Below, piece by piece: positions 17,177 to 25,745 of a stretch of 64,000 nt of DNA (positions are counted from its first letter, which is position 1; each line of letters begins with the position of its first letter). Source of the DNA: Mycolicibacterium moriokaense. GTDB taxonomy: Bacteria; Actinomycetota; Actinomycetes; Mycobacteriales; Mycobacteriaceae. The position numbers and the translations under genes are program-made. The stretch lies in assembly GCF_003201655.1 (NCBI RefSeq), contig NZ_QJJU01000001.1, forward strand, positions 186,001-250,000, given 5' to 3'. Below the pieces are notes generated by a model. The model saw only the letters and a list, made by a program, of their open reading frames with translations. It was not told the origin of the DNA and did not search any database.

Positions 17177-17917
17177 CTACGGCGCGACGGCGAGCTGACC
17201 ACCGGTGGCGTGCAGGATTGCACCGTTGATGTAGCTGGCATCGGGAGAGGCGAGAAAGGTTACCGCGCGGGCGATTTCGTCCGGATCGGCAACGCGCCCA
17301 AGCGCCGTAGTGGTGGCGAGCGCGGCGGTGAGTCCCGGCGTGACGGCCGTGCCGGGAGTGTCCGTCGGCCCGGCCGCCACCGTGTTCACCCGCACGCCTG
17401 CGCGGCCGAACTCGTCGGCCCATACCCGGGTGAGCAGCTCGACGCCTGCCTTGGTCGCCCCGTAGATGCCTGCCTGCCGCGCCGGAGTCGAGGCAGCGAG
17501 CGTGCTGACGTTGACGACGGCGCCGTGCCCGCGCTCGGCCATGCCTGGCGCGAGCTTCTGGACCAGGATGTAGGGCGCGCGCAGGTTCAGGTTCACATGC
17601 TCGTCGAAGAACGCGTCGTCGGTATCGGCCGTCGCCGCGAACCGGTAGACACCTGCGTTGTTGATCAGGATGTCGACGGGGCCAGCCTCGTCGGCCAGCC
17701 GGCGCACGTCGTCCGCCCTTGATAAATCGGCGGCGACGAAACGTGCCTTCCCTCCGCCATTTTCGATCGCCCGCACCGTCTCGGCACCACGTTCGGGACT
17801 GCGGCCGTGTACCACGACTTCGGCGCCGAGCGCGGCCAGATGCTGCGCGATCGCCCTGCCGATGCCGGCGGTCGCCCCGGTAACCAATGCGGTTGAACCC
17901 TCGAGTGTTGTAGCCAT
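17177..17917 (-). CDS. Short-chain dehydrogenase/reductase
   Basis: A 246-residue classical SDR. It has the cofactor motif TGATAGIG (about 14-21), NNAGVYRF (about 85-92) and the active-site pattern with Ser upstream of YGATKAG (about 151-157), so Tyr and Lys are present. The Arg/His-rich region after the second strand (VVHGRSPERG) suggests NADP preference. The substrate is unknown. It is read toward the LysR gene and starts next to a degenerate LLM oxidoreductase remnant. Confidence 0.85.
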   Translation of the reverse strand: MATTLEGSTALVTGATAGIGRAIAQHLAALGAEVVVHGRSPERGAETVRAIENGGGKARFVAADLSRADDVRRLADEAGPVDILINNAGVYRFAATADTDDAFFDEHVNLNLRAPYILVQKLAPGMAERGHGAVVNVSTLAASTPARQAGIYGATKAGVELLTRVWADEFGRAGVRVNTVAAGPTDTPGTAVTPGLTAALATTTALGRVADPDEIARAVTFLASPDASYINGAILHATGGQLAVAP

Positions 17918-18041
17918 ACCTCATTCAATCGCGGGCCGGGCCCATCGCATCCGGTTCGGCGATGCACGAAACTTATGACTGCTATCGGTCGCCGTTATCG
18001 ACGGCCGCAATAGCCGCGCTCATGCGTGCGTTCTGACCGAC

Positions 18042-18125
18042 ATGACCAAGAACATCCGCGCCGGCGTCCAGCTTTGGCCCGGCGGTACACCCGACTACCG
18101 AACCTGGCGCGACCGGCAGCGCTAA
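18042..18125 (+). pseudogene. Remnant of an LLM-class F420-dependent oxidoreductase (N-terminus only)
   Basis: A 27-codon frame encodes MTKNIRAGVQLWPGGTPDYR followed by TWRDRQR and a stop. This is the characteristic N-terminal strand of mycobacterial luciferase-like F420 oxidoreductases, which normally continue for about 280 more residues. The rest is missing; the stop overlaps the end of the convergent membrane-protein gene. The most economical reading is a deletion that removed all but the start of the gene. The match is recognised by eye and rests on this short stretch. Confidence 0.55.
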
Positions 18126-18754
18126 CGAAGTGCGTGCTGCCCAGTGCGGGGCTGCGGCGCGACGCTGATCGGTGCCCGGGTGATGGGCGTGCGCGTCACG
18201 CCGATTTCCGGCTCCTTGGTCTGCCGAGGCTGGTACGTCGGGTTGTACCTCGGCGCGGTGTCGACAGTTGAGGCCGTCGGCGGCGGTGGCGGCGGCGGCT
18301 CCGCGCTGGTTGCGACCGGAACGGTCTCGGCGCTGGTCGGTGCGGTCGGGGACACCGAGCCCGTCATCTCGTCGACAGTATTGGCCGGCCCGCGGAACAC
18401 CAGCAGCACGCCCGACACCACGATCGCGGCAAGGGCGGCGGACGCCGCGACGATCGCCGTCAGCGCCTGCTTGGTGCGGTACCACGGCGGCGGTGCGGGT
18501 TTGAAACGCCACGTGTTGTCGTCGAACGCGTCGAAGTGGCCACTGTCGTTGGGAAAGTCATCGAAATCCGCCTGGTTATCCCAGAAGTTGTCGTCCGGCT
18601 CGTCCCACAGATCGTCGCCAGGGTCGTTTGGCGGGGACTCGAGCTGCTCGGCCGGCTGGGTCTCGAGGACCGCGTCACCGCTGGTCAACCCGTCAGAATC
18701 GGTCGGGTCGTCCCAGAGATAGTCGAAGTCCCCCGAGGCTTCGCGTTCAACCAC
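18122..18754 (-). CDS. Single-pass membrane protein: acidic cytoplasmic, Pro-rich external part
   Basis: A 210-residue protein starting at GTG 18754. The first about 90 residues are strongly acidic with repeated Asp/Trp motifs (DDLWDEPDDNFWDNQADFDD). One membrane helix lies at about 98-118, and a Pro/Thr/Ala-rich tail follows (SAEPPPPPPPTASTVDTAPR). The layout suits a cytoplasmic scaffold tethered to the membrane with a wall-spanning tail. No enzyme motif is present and I do not recognise a family name. Confidence 0.65.
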   Translation of the reverse strand: MVEREASGDFDYLWDDPTDSDGLTSGDAVLETQPAEQLESPPNDPGDDLWDEPDDNFWDNQADFDDFPNDSGHFDAFDDNTWRFKPAPPPWYRTKQALTAIVAASAALAAIVVSGVLLVFRGPANTVDEMTGSVSPTAPTSAETVPVATSAEPPPPPPPTASTVDTAPRYNPTYQPRQTKEPEIGVTRTPITRAPISVAPQPRTGQHALR

Positions 18755-18947
18755 ATACCGATGCTAGCCCTCGTACCAGGGCAAATGCGCGGCCAGCGCT
18801 AAACCGGGCTGAGTCATGAGAACTCGTACCGGCATGGTCGACGCCACGGTAGGGTTCGGTCGCCCCGCTGGATTCATTCACCGCGGCGATCCGGCGCCGT
18901 TACCTCTGCGCCACCGCGCCGCCTCCCACTCATCGGAAGGTTCGGCA

Positions 18948-20066
18948 ATGAACAAGTCTGTAGTGGCAGCGTCCGTGCTCGTCCTCGCGGGCCTGGTCGC
19001 GTGCGCCCCGCCCCAGAAGGACAACAAGGGCGGCGAGACATCCTCCGGCGTCAAGGTCAGCGAGGCGACCTCCGCCGCGGACTTCGGCGGGATGGACGCC
19101 CTGGTCGAGGCGGCCAAGAAGGAGGGAGCGCTCAATGTGATTGCCCTGCCGCCGGATTGGGCCAATTACGGCGCGACTATCAAGGCGTTCTCAGACAAGT
19201 ACGGCATCAAGGTCAACTCGGCGCAGCCCGACGCCGCCAGCCAGGACGAGATCAACGCCGCCAACCAGCAGAAGGGCAAGAGCACCGCGCCCGACGTCTT
19301 CGATCTAGGCCAGTCGGTGGCGCTGGCCAATACATCGATGTTCGCGCCGTACAAGGTCGCGACGTGGGACGACATCGCCGCGGCGTACAAGGATGCCAAC
19401 GGCACGTGGGTCAACGACTACGGCGGCTACATGTCGATCGGCTTCGACTCGGCGAAAGTGCCACCGGTCACGAGTGTCAACGACCTTCTCAAGCCGGAGT
19501 ACCAGGGCAAGGTCGCGCTGAACGGTGACCCAACGCAGGCAGGCGCCGCGTTCTCCGGAGTGCTGATGGTGGCACTGTCGCAGGGCGGATCGGCCGACGA
19601 CATCGCTCCTGGCGTCGAGTTCTTCCGAAAGCTAAAGGGTGCAGGCAACTTCCTTCCGGTTGATCCGACTCCGGCGACTATCGAGTCGGGCCAGACACCG
19701 GTGGTGATCGACTGGAACTACCTGAACGCGGCCGAGACCAAGAAGCTGCCCACGTGGCAGGTGGTGGTTCCGCCGGATAACGCCGTCGCCGGCTTCTACT
19801 ACCAGGCAATCAACAAGGACGCTCCGCATCCGGCCGCCGCACGCCTGTGGCAGGAATTTCTCTACAGCGACGCCGGCCAGAACCTGTTCGCGCAGGGCGG
19901 TGTCCGGCCGGTGCGGGCCGACAACATGATGGCTGCAGGGACTCTCGACAAGATGGTCGCCGCTCAGTTGCCGGTCATCGACGGTCCGGTCACCGTCCCT
20001 TCACCTGACCAGACCGCGAAGGCCACCAAGTATCTTGCGGACAACTGGGCCAAGGCGATCGGCTGA
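18948..20066 (+). CDS. ABC importer substrate-binding lipoprotein (PotD/FbpA-like)
   Basis: A 372-residue lipoprotein starting MNKSVVAASVLVLAGLVACA, with GGAAGG just upstream; lipobox LVAC. The mature protein is a type II periplasmic binding fold (ALNVIALPPDWANYGATIKA, SAQPDAASQDEINAANQQK, VPPDNAVAGFYYQAINKDAP) of the group that binds iron(III), polyamines, thiamine or 2-aminoethylphosphonate. It heads a four-gene operon with two permeases and an ATPase. The ligand cannot be decided from sequence; I saw no thiamine or other riboswitch in the 190 bp upstream. Confidence 0.85.
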   Translation: MNKSVVAASVLVLAGLVACAPPQKDNKGGETSSGVKVSEATSAADFGGMDALVEAAKKEGALNVIALPPDWANYGATIKAFSDKYGIKVNSAQPDAASQDEINAANQQKGKSTAPDVFDLGQSVALANTSMFAPYKVATWDDIAAAYKDANGTWVNDYGGYMSIGFDSAKVPPVTSVNDLLKPEYQGKVALNGDPTQAGAAFSGVLMVALSQGGSADDIAPGVEFFRKLKGAGNFLPVDPTPATIESGQTPVVIDWNYLNAAETKKLPTWQVVVPPDNAVAGFYYQAINKDAPHPAAARLWQEFLYSDAGQNLFAQGGVRPVRADNMMAAGTLDKMVAAQLPVIDGPVTVPSPDQTAKATKYLADNWAKAIG

Positions 20067-20067
20067 C

Positions 20068-20913
20068 ATGGTCCGGAAGCTGCGGGAGGCGTTGCCGCTG
20101 CTGCCGTTCCTGGCCGTCGTGCTGATCTTCCTGATCATTCCGACCGTGACGGTGATCGTCAGTTCGGTCTACGCCGACGGCGTGTTCTCGTTCGCGCGGA
20201 TTCAGGCGCTGTTCAGCGACACCGCGATGGCCGCACTCGGCAAGAGTGTGCTGCTGTCGGGCAGCACCGCCATCATCGGCGCGGTACTCGGTGCAGTGTT
20301 GGCGTGGTTGATCGTCAGCAGCCCGCCCACGTCGATGGTGCGCCGCGCCGTGATCTCGTTGTGCAGTGTGCTAGCCCAGTTCGGCGGCGTCGCACTGGCT
20401 TTCGCATTCTTGGCAACGGTGGGGCTCAACGGCGTGCTGACGTTGTGGGTCCAGCAGGTCTTCGGCTTCAACCTTGCAGGCTCCGGTTGGTTGTACAGCC
20501 TGACCGGACTGATTCTTGTCTATACGTACTTCCAGATCCCGTTGATGGTGATCGTCTTCGTGCCCGCTCTCGAAGGACTGCGCGATCAGTGGCGCGAAGC
20601 GGCGGTCAGCCTGGGCGCGTCGACGTGGCGCTACTGGCGAGAAGTCGCCGTTCCGCTGTTGACGCCTGCGTTTCTGGGTTCGGCACTTTTGTTGTTCGCC
20701 AACGCCTTTGCGGCATACGCGACGGCGGCGGCGCTGGTCAGTCAGGGCAGCCCGATCGTGCCGCTGCTGATCCGGTCGGCGCTCACCAGTGAGGTGGTGC
20801 TCGGCCAGTCGGGGTTCGCCTACGCGCTTGCCGTCGAGATGATCGTCGTCGTGGCCCTGGTGATGGTGGCTTACAGCGTACTGGTGAGGCGCACGGCGAG
20901 GTGGCTGAAGTGA
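20068..20913 (+). CDS. ABC importer permease 1 (PotB-like)
   Basis: A 281-residue inner-membrane permease with about six hydrophobic segments. The EAA loop that docks on the ATPase is visible (WREAAVSLGASTWRYWREVA, about 180-199). The ATG at 20068 begins 1 nt after the stop of the binding-protein gene. It is homologous to the PotB/FbpB N-terminal half group. The family usually works as a heterodimer with the next gene product. Confidence 0.87.
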   Translation: MVRKLREALPLLPFLAVVLIFLIIPTVTVIVSSVYADGVFSFARIQALFSDTAMAALGKSVLLSGSTAIIGAVLGAVLAWLIVSSPPTSMVRRAVISLCSVLAQFGGVALAFAFLATVGLNGVLTLWVQQVFGFNLAGSGWLYSLTGLILVYTYFQIPLMVIVFVPALEGLRDQWREAAVSLGASTWRYWREVAVPLLTPAFLGSALLLFANAFAAYATAAALVSQGSPIVPLLIRSALTSEVVLGQSGFAYALAVEMIVVVALVMVAYSVLVRRTARWLK

Positions 20914-21701
20914 GGCGCACCACGTTGGGCGGCAAGGTCTTTCGCTGCGCGCTGTGGGTGGCTTTCGGGCTGTTCTTCCTGTTCCCGTTGTACGCGATGG
21001 CCGACTTCTCCACCAGGAACCTGATCGCAGGTGGCCGCACCGTGCAGGCGTGGAAGAACCTGGTCGCCGACGACGCGCTGTATCAGGCGATCGTGATCTC
21101 GTTGCTGCTAGCGGTTTTCACGGTGGTTGCGATGCTGCTGGTGCTGGTGCCGACGATGATCTGGGTGCGGCTCCGGGCACCGTGGGCCAAGGGCATGGTG
21201 GAGTTCCTGTGCCTGCTCCCCTTGACGATCCCGGCACTGGTGATCGTGGTCGGGCTGCGCAATGTGTATCTGTGGGTGACGTACTTCCTCGGCGAATCCG
21301 CGTTGACGTTGACATTCGTCTACGTCGTGCTGGTGTTGCCGTTCGCGTACCGGGCCATCGACGCCGCGCTGTCGTCGACCGACCTGCAGACGCTTGCCGA
21401 GGCGGCACGCTCACTTGGCGCAGGCTGGCCGACGACGATCCTGCGGGTTGTGGTGCCCAACATCTGGTCTGGCATCCTGTCGGCCGCCTTCATCTCCATC
21501 GCGGTTGTGCTCGGCGAGTACACGATTGCGTCACTTTCCGGATTCGAGACGCTGCAGGTGCAGATCGTTCAGATCGGTAAGACCAACGGCGCGACGTCGG
21601 TGGCGGCGTCGCTGGCCGTGCTGTTGTTCGGTTTTGTGCTGCTGCTGATCCTCTCGTTGGTCACGCGGGGACGGCGCCGTGTTCAAGGAGTGACTGCATG
21701 A
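20910..21701 (+). CDS. ABC importer permease 2 (PotC-like)
   Basis: A 263-residue permease with six membrane segments and an EAA loop (LAEAARSLGAGWPTTILRVV). The GTG at 20910 overlaps the previous stop by 4 nt and has GAGGTGG upstream; an in-frame GTG at 20901 would add three residues. It pairs with permease 1 to form the channel. Its stop overlaps the ATPase start by 4 nt (ATGA). Confidence 0.87.
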   Translation: MRRTTLGGKVFRCALWVAFGLFFLFPLYAMADFSTRNLIAGGRTVQAWKNLVADDALYQAIVISLLLAVFTVVAMLLVLVPTMIWVRLRAPWAKGMVEFLCLLPLTIPALVIVVGLRNVYLWVTYFLGESALTLTFVYVVLVLPFAYRAIDAALSSTDLQTLAEAARSLGAGWPTTILRVVVPNIWSGILSAAFISIAVVLGEYTIASLSGFETLQVQIVQIGKTNGATSVAASLAVLLFGFVLLLILSLVTRGRRRVQGVTA

Positions 21702-22750
21702 CGAACGGTGTTGCCGTCGAACTCAACGACCTGACCCGGGTGTACGGAAGCGTGAAGGCGCTCGACGGGTTCACCCTGCACATGGCGCCCGGCGAGCTCG
21801 TCGCGCTGCTCGGCCCGTCCGGCTGTGGCAAGACCACTGCGCTGCGGATCCTGGCAGGCCTCGACGAGGCTACGTCGGGAACGGTTTCGGTCGGTGGCCA
21901 GGACGTCAGCGGTGTGCCTGCCAACAAGCGTGACATGGGCATGGTGTTCCAGGCGTACAGCCTGTTCCCCCATCTGACCGTGCTCGACAACGTCGCGTTC
22001 GGGTTGAAGATGCGTGGAAAACCCAAGAGCGACCGGACTTCTCGGGCCGCTGACATGCTGGACCTGGTGGGCCTGTCGGCGCACAAACACAAATACGCCA
22101 ACGAGCTGTCGGGCGGCCAGCAGCAGCGCGTCGCGCTGGCAAGGGCGCTGGCGATCCAGCCGCGGGTGCTGCTTCTTGACGAGCCGCTTTCCGCACTGGA
22201 CGCCAAGGTGCGCACCCAGCTGCGCGACGAGATCCGGCGCGTCCAGCTCGAAGTCGGCACGACGACCCTTTTCGTCACCCACGACCAGGAGGAGGCGCTG
22301 GCCGTCGCGGACCTGGTCGGCGTGATGAGCCAGGGCAGGCTCGAGCAGCTGGCCGCCCCGGCCGATCTGTACGCCAACCCGTCGACTCCGTTCGTCGCCG
22401 ACTTCGTCGGCCTCAACAACAAGGTCCCTGCCGAGGTGTCCGGCGGCCGTGCACAGCTACTCGGAACGTCGGTGCCCGCGTTGGCGGGCTCCATCTCCGC
22501 GGGCGAGGGACTGGCGATGGTCCGCCCCGAATCGGTCACCGTCTCGACCGACCCCGCTGGCACGTCGACCGTCAGCTCGGTGGCGTTCCTCGGGCCGATC
22601 TCCCGGGTGTACTGCACCCTGCAGGACGGCTCGGTGATAAACGCTCAGATGGCGAGCTCGCAGGCCAGGGGATTTACGCCGGGGGCCGCCGTCTCCGTCG
22701 GGGTCGAACCGTCCGGGGTGTTAGTCGTGAAGGCGCAGGACGCCGCCTGA
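21698..22750 (+). CDS. ABC importer ATPase (PotA/FbpC-like)
   Basis: A 350-residue nucleotide-binding subunit. Walker A is GPSGCGKTT (about 38-46), the signature is LSGGQQQRVALARAL, Walker B is VLLLDEPLSALD, and the H loop is FVTHDQEEAL. A C-terminal regulatory TOBE domain spans about 240-350. The order binding protein-permease-permease-ATPase is complete, so the transporter should be functional. The end of the gene overlaps the convergent decarboxylase gene by 30 nt. Confidence 0.92.
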   Translation: MTNGVAVELNDLTRVYGSVKALDGFTLHMAPGELVALLGPSGCGKTTALRILAGLDEATSGTVSVGGQDVSGVPANKRDMGMVFQAYSLFPHLTVLDNVAFGLKMRGKPKSDRTSRAADMLDLVGLSAHKHKYANELSGGQQQRVALARALAIQPRVLLLDEPLSALDAKVRTQLRDEIRRVQLEVGTTTLFVTHDQEEALAVADLVGVMSQGRLEQLAAPADLYANPSTPFVADFVGLNNKVPAEVSGGRAQLLGTSVPALAGSISAGEGLAMVRPESVTVSTDPAGTSTVSSVAFLGPISRVYCTLQDGSVINAQMASSQARGFTPGAAVSVGVEPSGVLVVKAQDAA

Positions 22751-24091
22751 CCATCCGAGGTCGCGCGCCAGCATGTCGGCGGTCGTCTCGCGGCGCACCA
22801 GTTCACACGCCCGTCCCCGCCGGACGCCGACGATCGGCGGCCTGCCAACCATGTTGTAGTTCGACGCCATGCTGTGCTGGTAGGCGCCGGTGCCCGCGAC
22901 GGCCAGCAGATCACCGGGATGGATATCGGCAGGCAGCTCAACGTCGCGGGCGATCTCGTCGCCCGATTCGCAGTGACAGCCCGCGACGGTGACGATGTTG
23001 GTCGGGCCAACCGAATGGCGGTTGGCCAGCGCCACAGTGTATTTCGCACCGTATAGCGCGACCCGCGGATTGTCGGACATGCCGCCGTCCACCGCCACGA
23101 ACGTGCGTCCACCGGTTTGGGACTTCACCGACACCACCCGGTACAGCGTCACCCCGGCGCGCGCGCTGACCGCGCGTCCTGGCTCGACCACGATCCGAGG
23201 TCGCGGGAACCGTTCCGAGGCGCATGCCCAGTCGAGGGAATCGTCGATGACGTCGGCGAGCGCGGCGAGACCGAGTTCGGGATCGCCGGTGATATAGGGG
23301 ATGCCGTGCCCACCGCCGATGTTGAGTTCGTGGAGGATGACGCCGTGCCTGGCCCGGATGTCTGCCATGGCGGCGATCATCGTGCGGATGGCCTGGCCGT
23401 ACAACGCCGGATCGGTGATCTGCGATCCGATGTGACAGTGCAGCCCGACCAGTTCCAGAAGCGGTTGGTGCAGAATCCGTTTCACCGCTTCGGCGGCGTG
23501 ACCGCCTGCCAGGGTGAAGCCGAACTTCTGGTCGTTGACCCCGGTCGTCACCGCGGCATGGCCGTGAATGTCGATGTCCGGTGTCACCCTGATCAGTACT
23601 CGTTGCGGCCTGCGCACCTCGCAGGCCAGATACGCGATCTCCATCAGCGAGTCGACGACAATCCGGCCGACACCCACCTCGGCGGCGTCGTTGAGCTCGT
23701 CGAGCGATTTGGCGTTGCCGTGCATGATGATTCGGGACGGATTGACGCCGCCCGCGAGTGCGGTCGCCAGCTCACCGCCGGAGCTGACGTCAACGCCTGC
23801 GCCTTCCTCCGCCACCCAGCGCGCGACGGTCGTCGTCAGCAGCGCCTTGGCGGCATAGACGGTTTCGGTGTCACGCAGCGTGGTGCGGTACCGGGTGAGG
23901 CGCTGCCGAAAGTCCGTCTCGTCGAGAACGTATGCCGGTGTGCGGAATTCGTCGGCGATGTCGGTCAACGGCACATCTCCGACACAGAGGCGGCCAAGGT
24001 CGTCGACGCCCGCGGTCAACGGCCAGATGGCCGGGTCTATTCGGGTCGCGGCGGCGTGGTGCAAGGACGGCAGATAGTCCAGCAATGTCAT
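22721..24091 (-). CDS. PLP-dependent decarboxylase, diaminopimelate decarboxylase-like
   Basis: A 456-residue fold-type III PLP enzyme. Lys82 in TVYAAKALL is the Schiff-base lysine. GLHCHIGSQI, ELNIGGGHGIPY and EPGRAVSARAG form the phosphate-binding and barrel motifs, and CHCESGDEIARD contributes the active-site Cys from the second subunit. These fit diaminopimelate decarboxylase (lysine biosynthesis). A housekeeping lysA normally sits with argS/thrA elsewhere, so this is likely a paralogue, possibly acting on another diamino acid. Confidence 0.8.
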   Translation of the reverse strand: MTLLDYLPSLHHAAATRIDPAIWPLTAGVDDLGRLCVGDVPLTDIADEFRTPAYVLDETDFRQRLTRYRTTLRDTETVYAAKALLTTTVARWVAEEGAGVDVSSGGELATALAGGVNPSRIIMHGNAKSLDELNDAAEVGVGRIVVDSLMEIAYLACEVRRPQRVLIRVTPDIDIHGHAAVTTGVNDQKFGFTLAGGHAAEAVKRILHQPLLELVGLHCHIGSQITDPALYGQAIRTMIAAMADIRARHGVILHELNIGGGHGIPYITGDPELGLAALADVIDDSLDWACASERFPRPRIVVEPGRAVSARAGVTLYRVVSVKSQTGGRTFVAVDGGMSDNPRVALYGAKYTVALANRHSVGPTNIVTVAGCHCESGDEIARDVELPADIHPGDLLAVAGTGAYQHSMASNYNMVGRPPIVGVRRGRACELVRRETTADMLARDLGWSGGVLRLHD

Positions 24092-24177
24092 AAGGCCACC
24101 GTGCGCCGGTCATGACCGGATGGCACGAGTCTTGACGGGTCCTTGACGCGCAGGCGGCCAATATTGATGCGGTGCGG

Positions 24178-24753
24178 TCAGACGTCTTTGACCGGCTCGA
24201 TTCCCAGGTCCTTGTAGGTCACCAATGCGGCGAACGGGACGCCGCGTGCGGCGAAGCGGCCGGCGGCGATGTCTCCGCGGTCCACCATCGGGATCACGCC
24301 GGTGACCACCGCGCCAACCGCCGTCACGCGCTCGAATGCCTTCTCGGTGGAGCCACCGGTGCTGATCACGTCGTCGACCAGCAGCACGCGCGTGCCTGCC
24401 GTCAGGCGGGTGCCTTCCACCCACTGCTTACGGCCGCGCTGCTTCTGCTCCTTGCGCACCGAGAACCAGGCCTTGCCGGTGACCATCGCGACGCCGATCG
24501 CGATCGAATCCGCACCCATAGTCAGGCCGCCGACCGCGTCGAACTCGATTCCGTGTGCGTCGGCGAGGTCGGCCACCGCGCGGCTCACTATCGCCAGCCG
24601 CTCCCCGGTGTCGACGGCGAACTTGCCGTCGATGTAGTCGTGGCTGAGCTGGCCGCTGGCCAACTTGAACGGCTCGGCGCGATGTTCATAGCCACGGGTG
24701 CGGATGAGATCGAAGGCCGCTTGCCAGGTGTCGGGTCGGTCGGTCGAAGACAT
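24178..24753 (-). CDS. pyrE: Orotate phosphoribosyltransferase-like protein
   Basis: A 191-residue phosphoribosyltransferase starting MSSTDRPDTWQAAFDLIRTR. The PRPP-binding motif VLLVDDVISTGGST (about 118-131) and the dimer/orotate region (EPFKLASGQLSHDYIDGKF, AVGGLTMGADSIA) fit PyrE, the fifth step of UMP synthesis. The frame extends upstream past 24753 without homology. No other pyrimidine genes are adjacent. A second orotate phosphoribosyltransferase elsewhere in the genome is possible. Confidence 0.85.
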   Translation of the reverse strand: MSSTDRPDTWQAAFDLIRTRGYEHRAEPFKLASGQLSHDYIDGKFAVDTGERLAIVSRAVADLADAHGIEFDAVGGLTMGADSIAIGVAMVTGKAWFSVRKEQKQRGRKQWVEGTRLTAGTRVLLVDDVISTGGSTEKAFERVTAVGAVVTGVIPMVDRGDIAAGRFAARGVPFAALVTYKDLGIEPVKDV

Positions 24754-24767
24754 ATCAGGATGGTATT

Positions 24768-25568
24768 TCAGGCCTGCCGCGCCCGACGCGTCAACTCCAC
24801 GGCCGCCGAACGCAATTCGTCGATCGAGTCGATGGGCGCGGCGTAGCCGATGCGGGTGTAGGCCACGCCGCGTTTCGTGACGACCTTCAGATCGAGTCCG
24901 TACCGGTCGGCTCCGGTGCAGGTGGCCGCGGTGGTGTCGGGATATCCGCCAAGCACTTGCGCCATCGCGACGAGCGCTTCGGCGTGGTCGGCGTTGAGGT
25001 GAGCGATCGCGCCGTCGGCCTGTGGCGCAACCGGGTCGGGTTCGGCGACGCCGTATGCCTCGCCGGTTGCCGAGTCCATCCGGCCGTAACCGCCGACCCA
25101 GCGCACCCGCTGCACGCGCAGGACCCACAGCGAGAAGTCGCTGTAGTCGATGTAGTACTTCGCCGCCGCGACCGCAGACAGGTGGGCGTCGCGGGCGGCC
25201 ACCCGTTCGTCGCCAGTGGGCTCCTCAGCGACACCTGCCAGGGTGATGCGGCCGCTGGCCAGCGGATCGGCTTCACGCTGCGGCGCAACGATCGCGATGC
25301 TGGCCCGCGGGTCGGCAGCGAGGTTGCGGCCGTGCTCGGCGAGATTGGACACACACAGCACCGGCGCACCGCCGAGCAGACCGTAGGTGACGAACGACGC
25401 CCACGGATCGCCGTCGGCAGTCAGCGTCGCCAACGTGCCGGTATTGGTGGCCGCGGCGATCGTGCGCGCCTCCTCGGCAGCCGACGGGCGAATGGAATTG
25501 GCGATATCGGTTAGCGGGGGAGGGGCCGACGGGGCATCGCCCGGGTCGCCGTGATCACGGGATGTCAC
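24768..25568 (-). CDS. HugZ-like split-barrel protein with DUF2470 domain
   Basis: A 266-residue protein from GTG 25568. An N-terminal pyridoxamine-oxidase-like split barrel (LATLTADGDPWASFVTYGLL, RASIAIVAPQREADPLASGR, VRWVGGYGRMD) is followed by a DUF2470 domain (IAHLNADHAEALVAMAQVLG, about 185-204). This is the arrangement of haem-iron utilisation (HugZ) proteins, which bind and can degrade haem. It ends 14 bp before pyrE on the same strand. The haem function is inferred from family; I saw no adjacent haem importer. Confidence 0.8.
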   Translation of the reverse strand: MTSRDHGDPGDAPSAPPPLTDIANSIRPSAAEEARTIAAATNTGTLATLTADGDPWASFVTYGLLGGAPVLCVSNLAEHGRNLAADPRASIAIVAPQREADPLASGRITLAGVAEEPTGDERVAARDAHLSAVAAAKYYIDYSDFSLWVLRVQRVRWVGGYGRMDSATGEAYGVAEPDPVAPQADGAIAHLNADHAEALVAMAQVLGGYPDTTAATCTGADRYGLDLKVVTKRGVAYTRIGYAAPIDSIDELRSAAVELTRRARQA

Positions 25569-25620
25569 GTCGGCACGATACCCAACGGTGGCGTGGTTGC
25601 CAGGCCTCCGGCAAAAACTG

Positions 25621-25720
25621 ACACATGCGTCGAATAAATCTTGATTTCAAAACAAATATCTCCGGAATAATTGATGTGAATATGCAAGAATTGCGCAGGA
25701 TTAAATGTTCGGCGGGCATC
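25621..25720. other. AT-rich upstream region
   Basis: About 100 bp upstream of the secreted-protein gene is far richer in A and T than its surroundings (for example ATAAATCTTGATTTCAAAAC). It probably carries the promoter. Such islands in high-GC mycobacteria are typical targets of nucleoid proteins such as Lsr2. Confidence 0.45.
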
Positions 25721-25745
25721 CATTCTCTTCGGGAGCGGGGGCGTC

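Noticed and set aside
18755..18947. Possible thiamine or other riboswitch ahead of the ABC importer
   Set aside because: The conserved TPP-aptamer segments are not found; only scattered short repeats are present.
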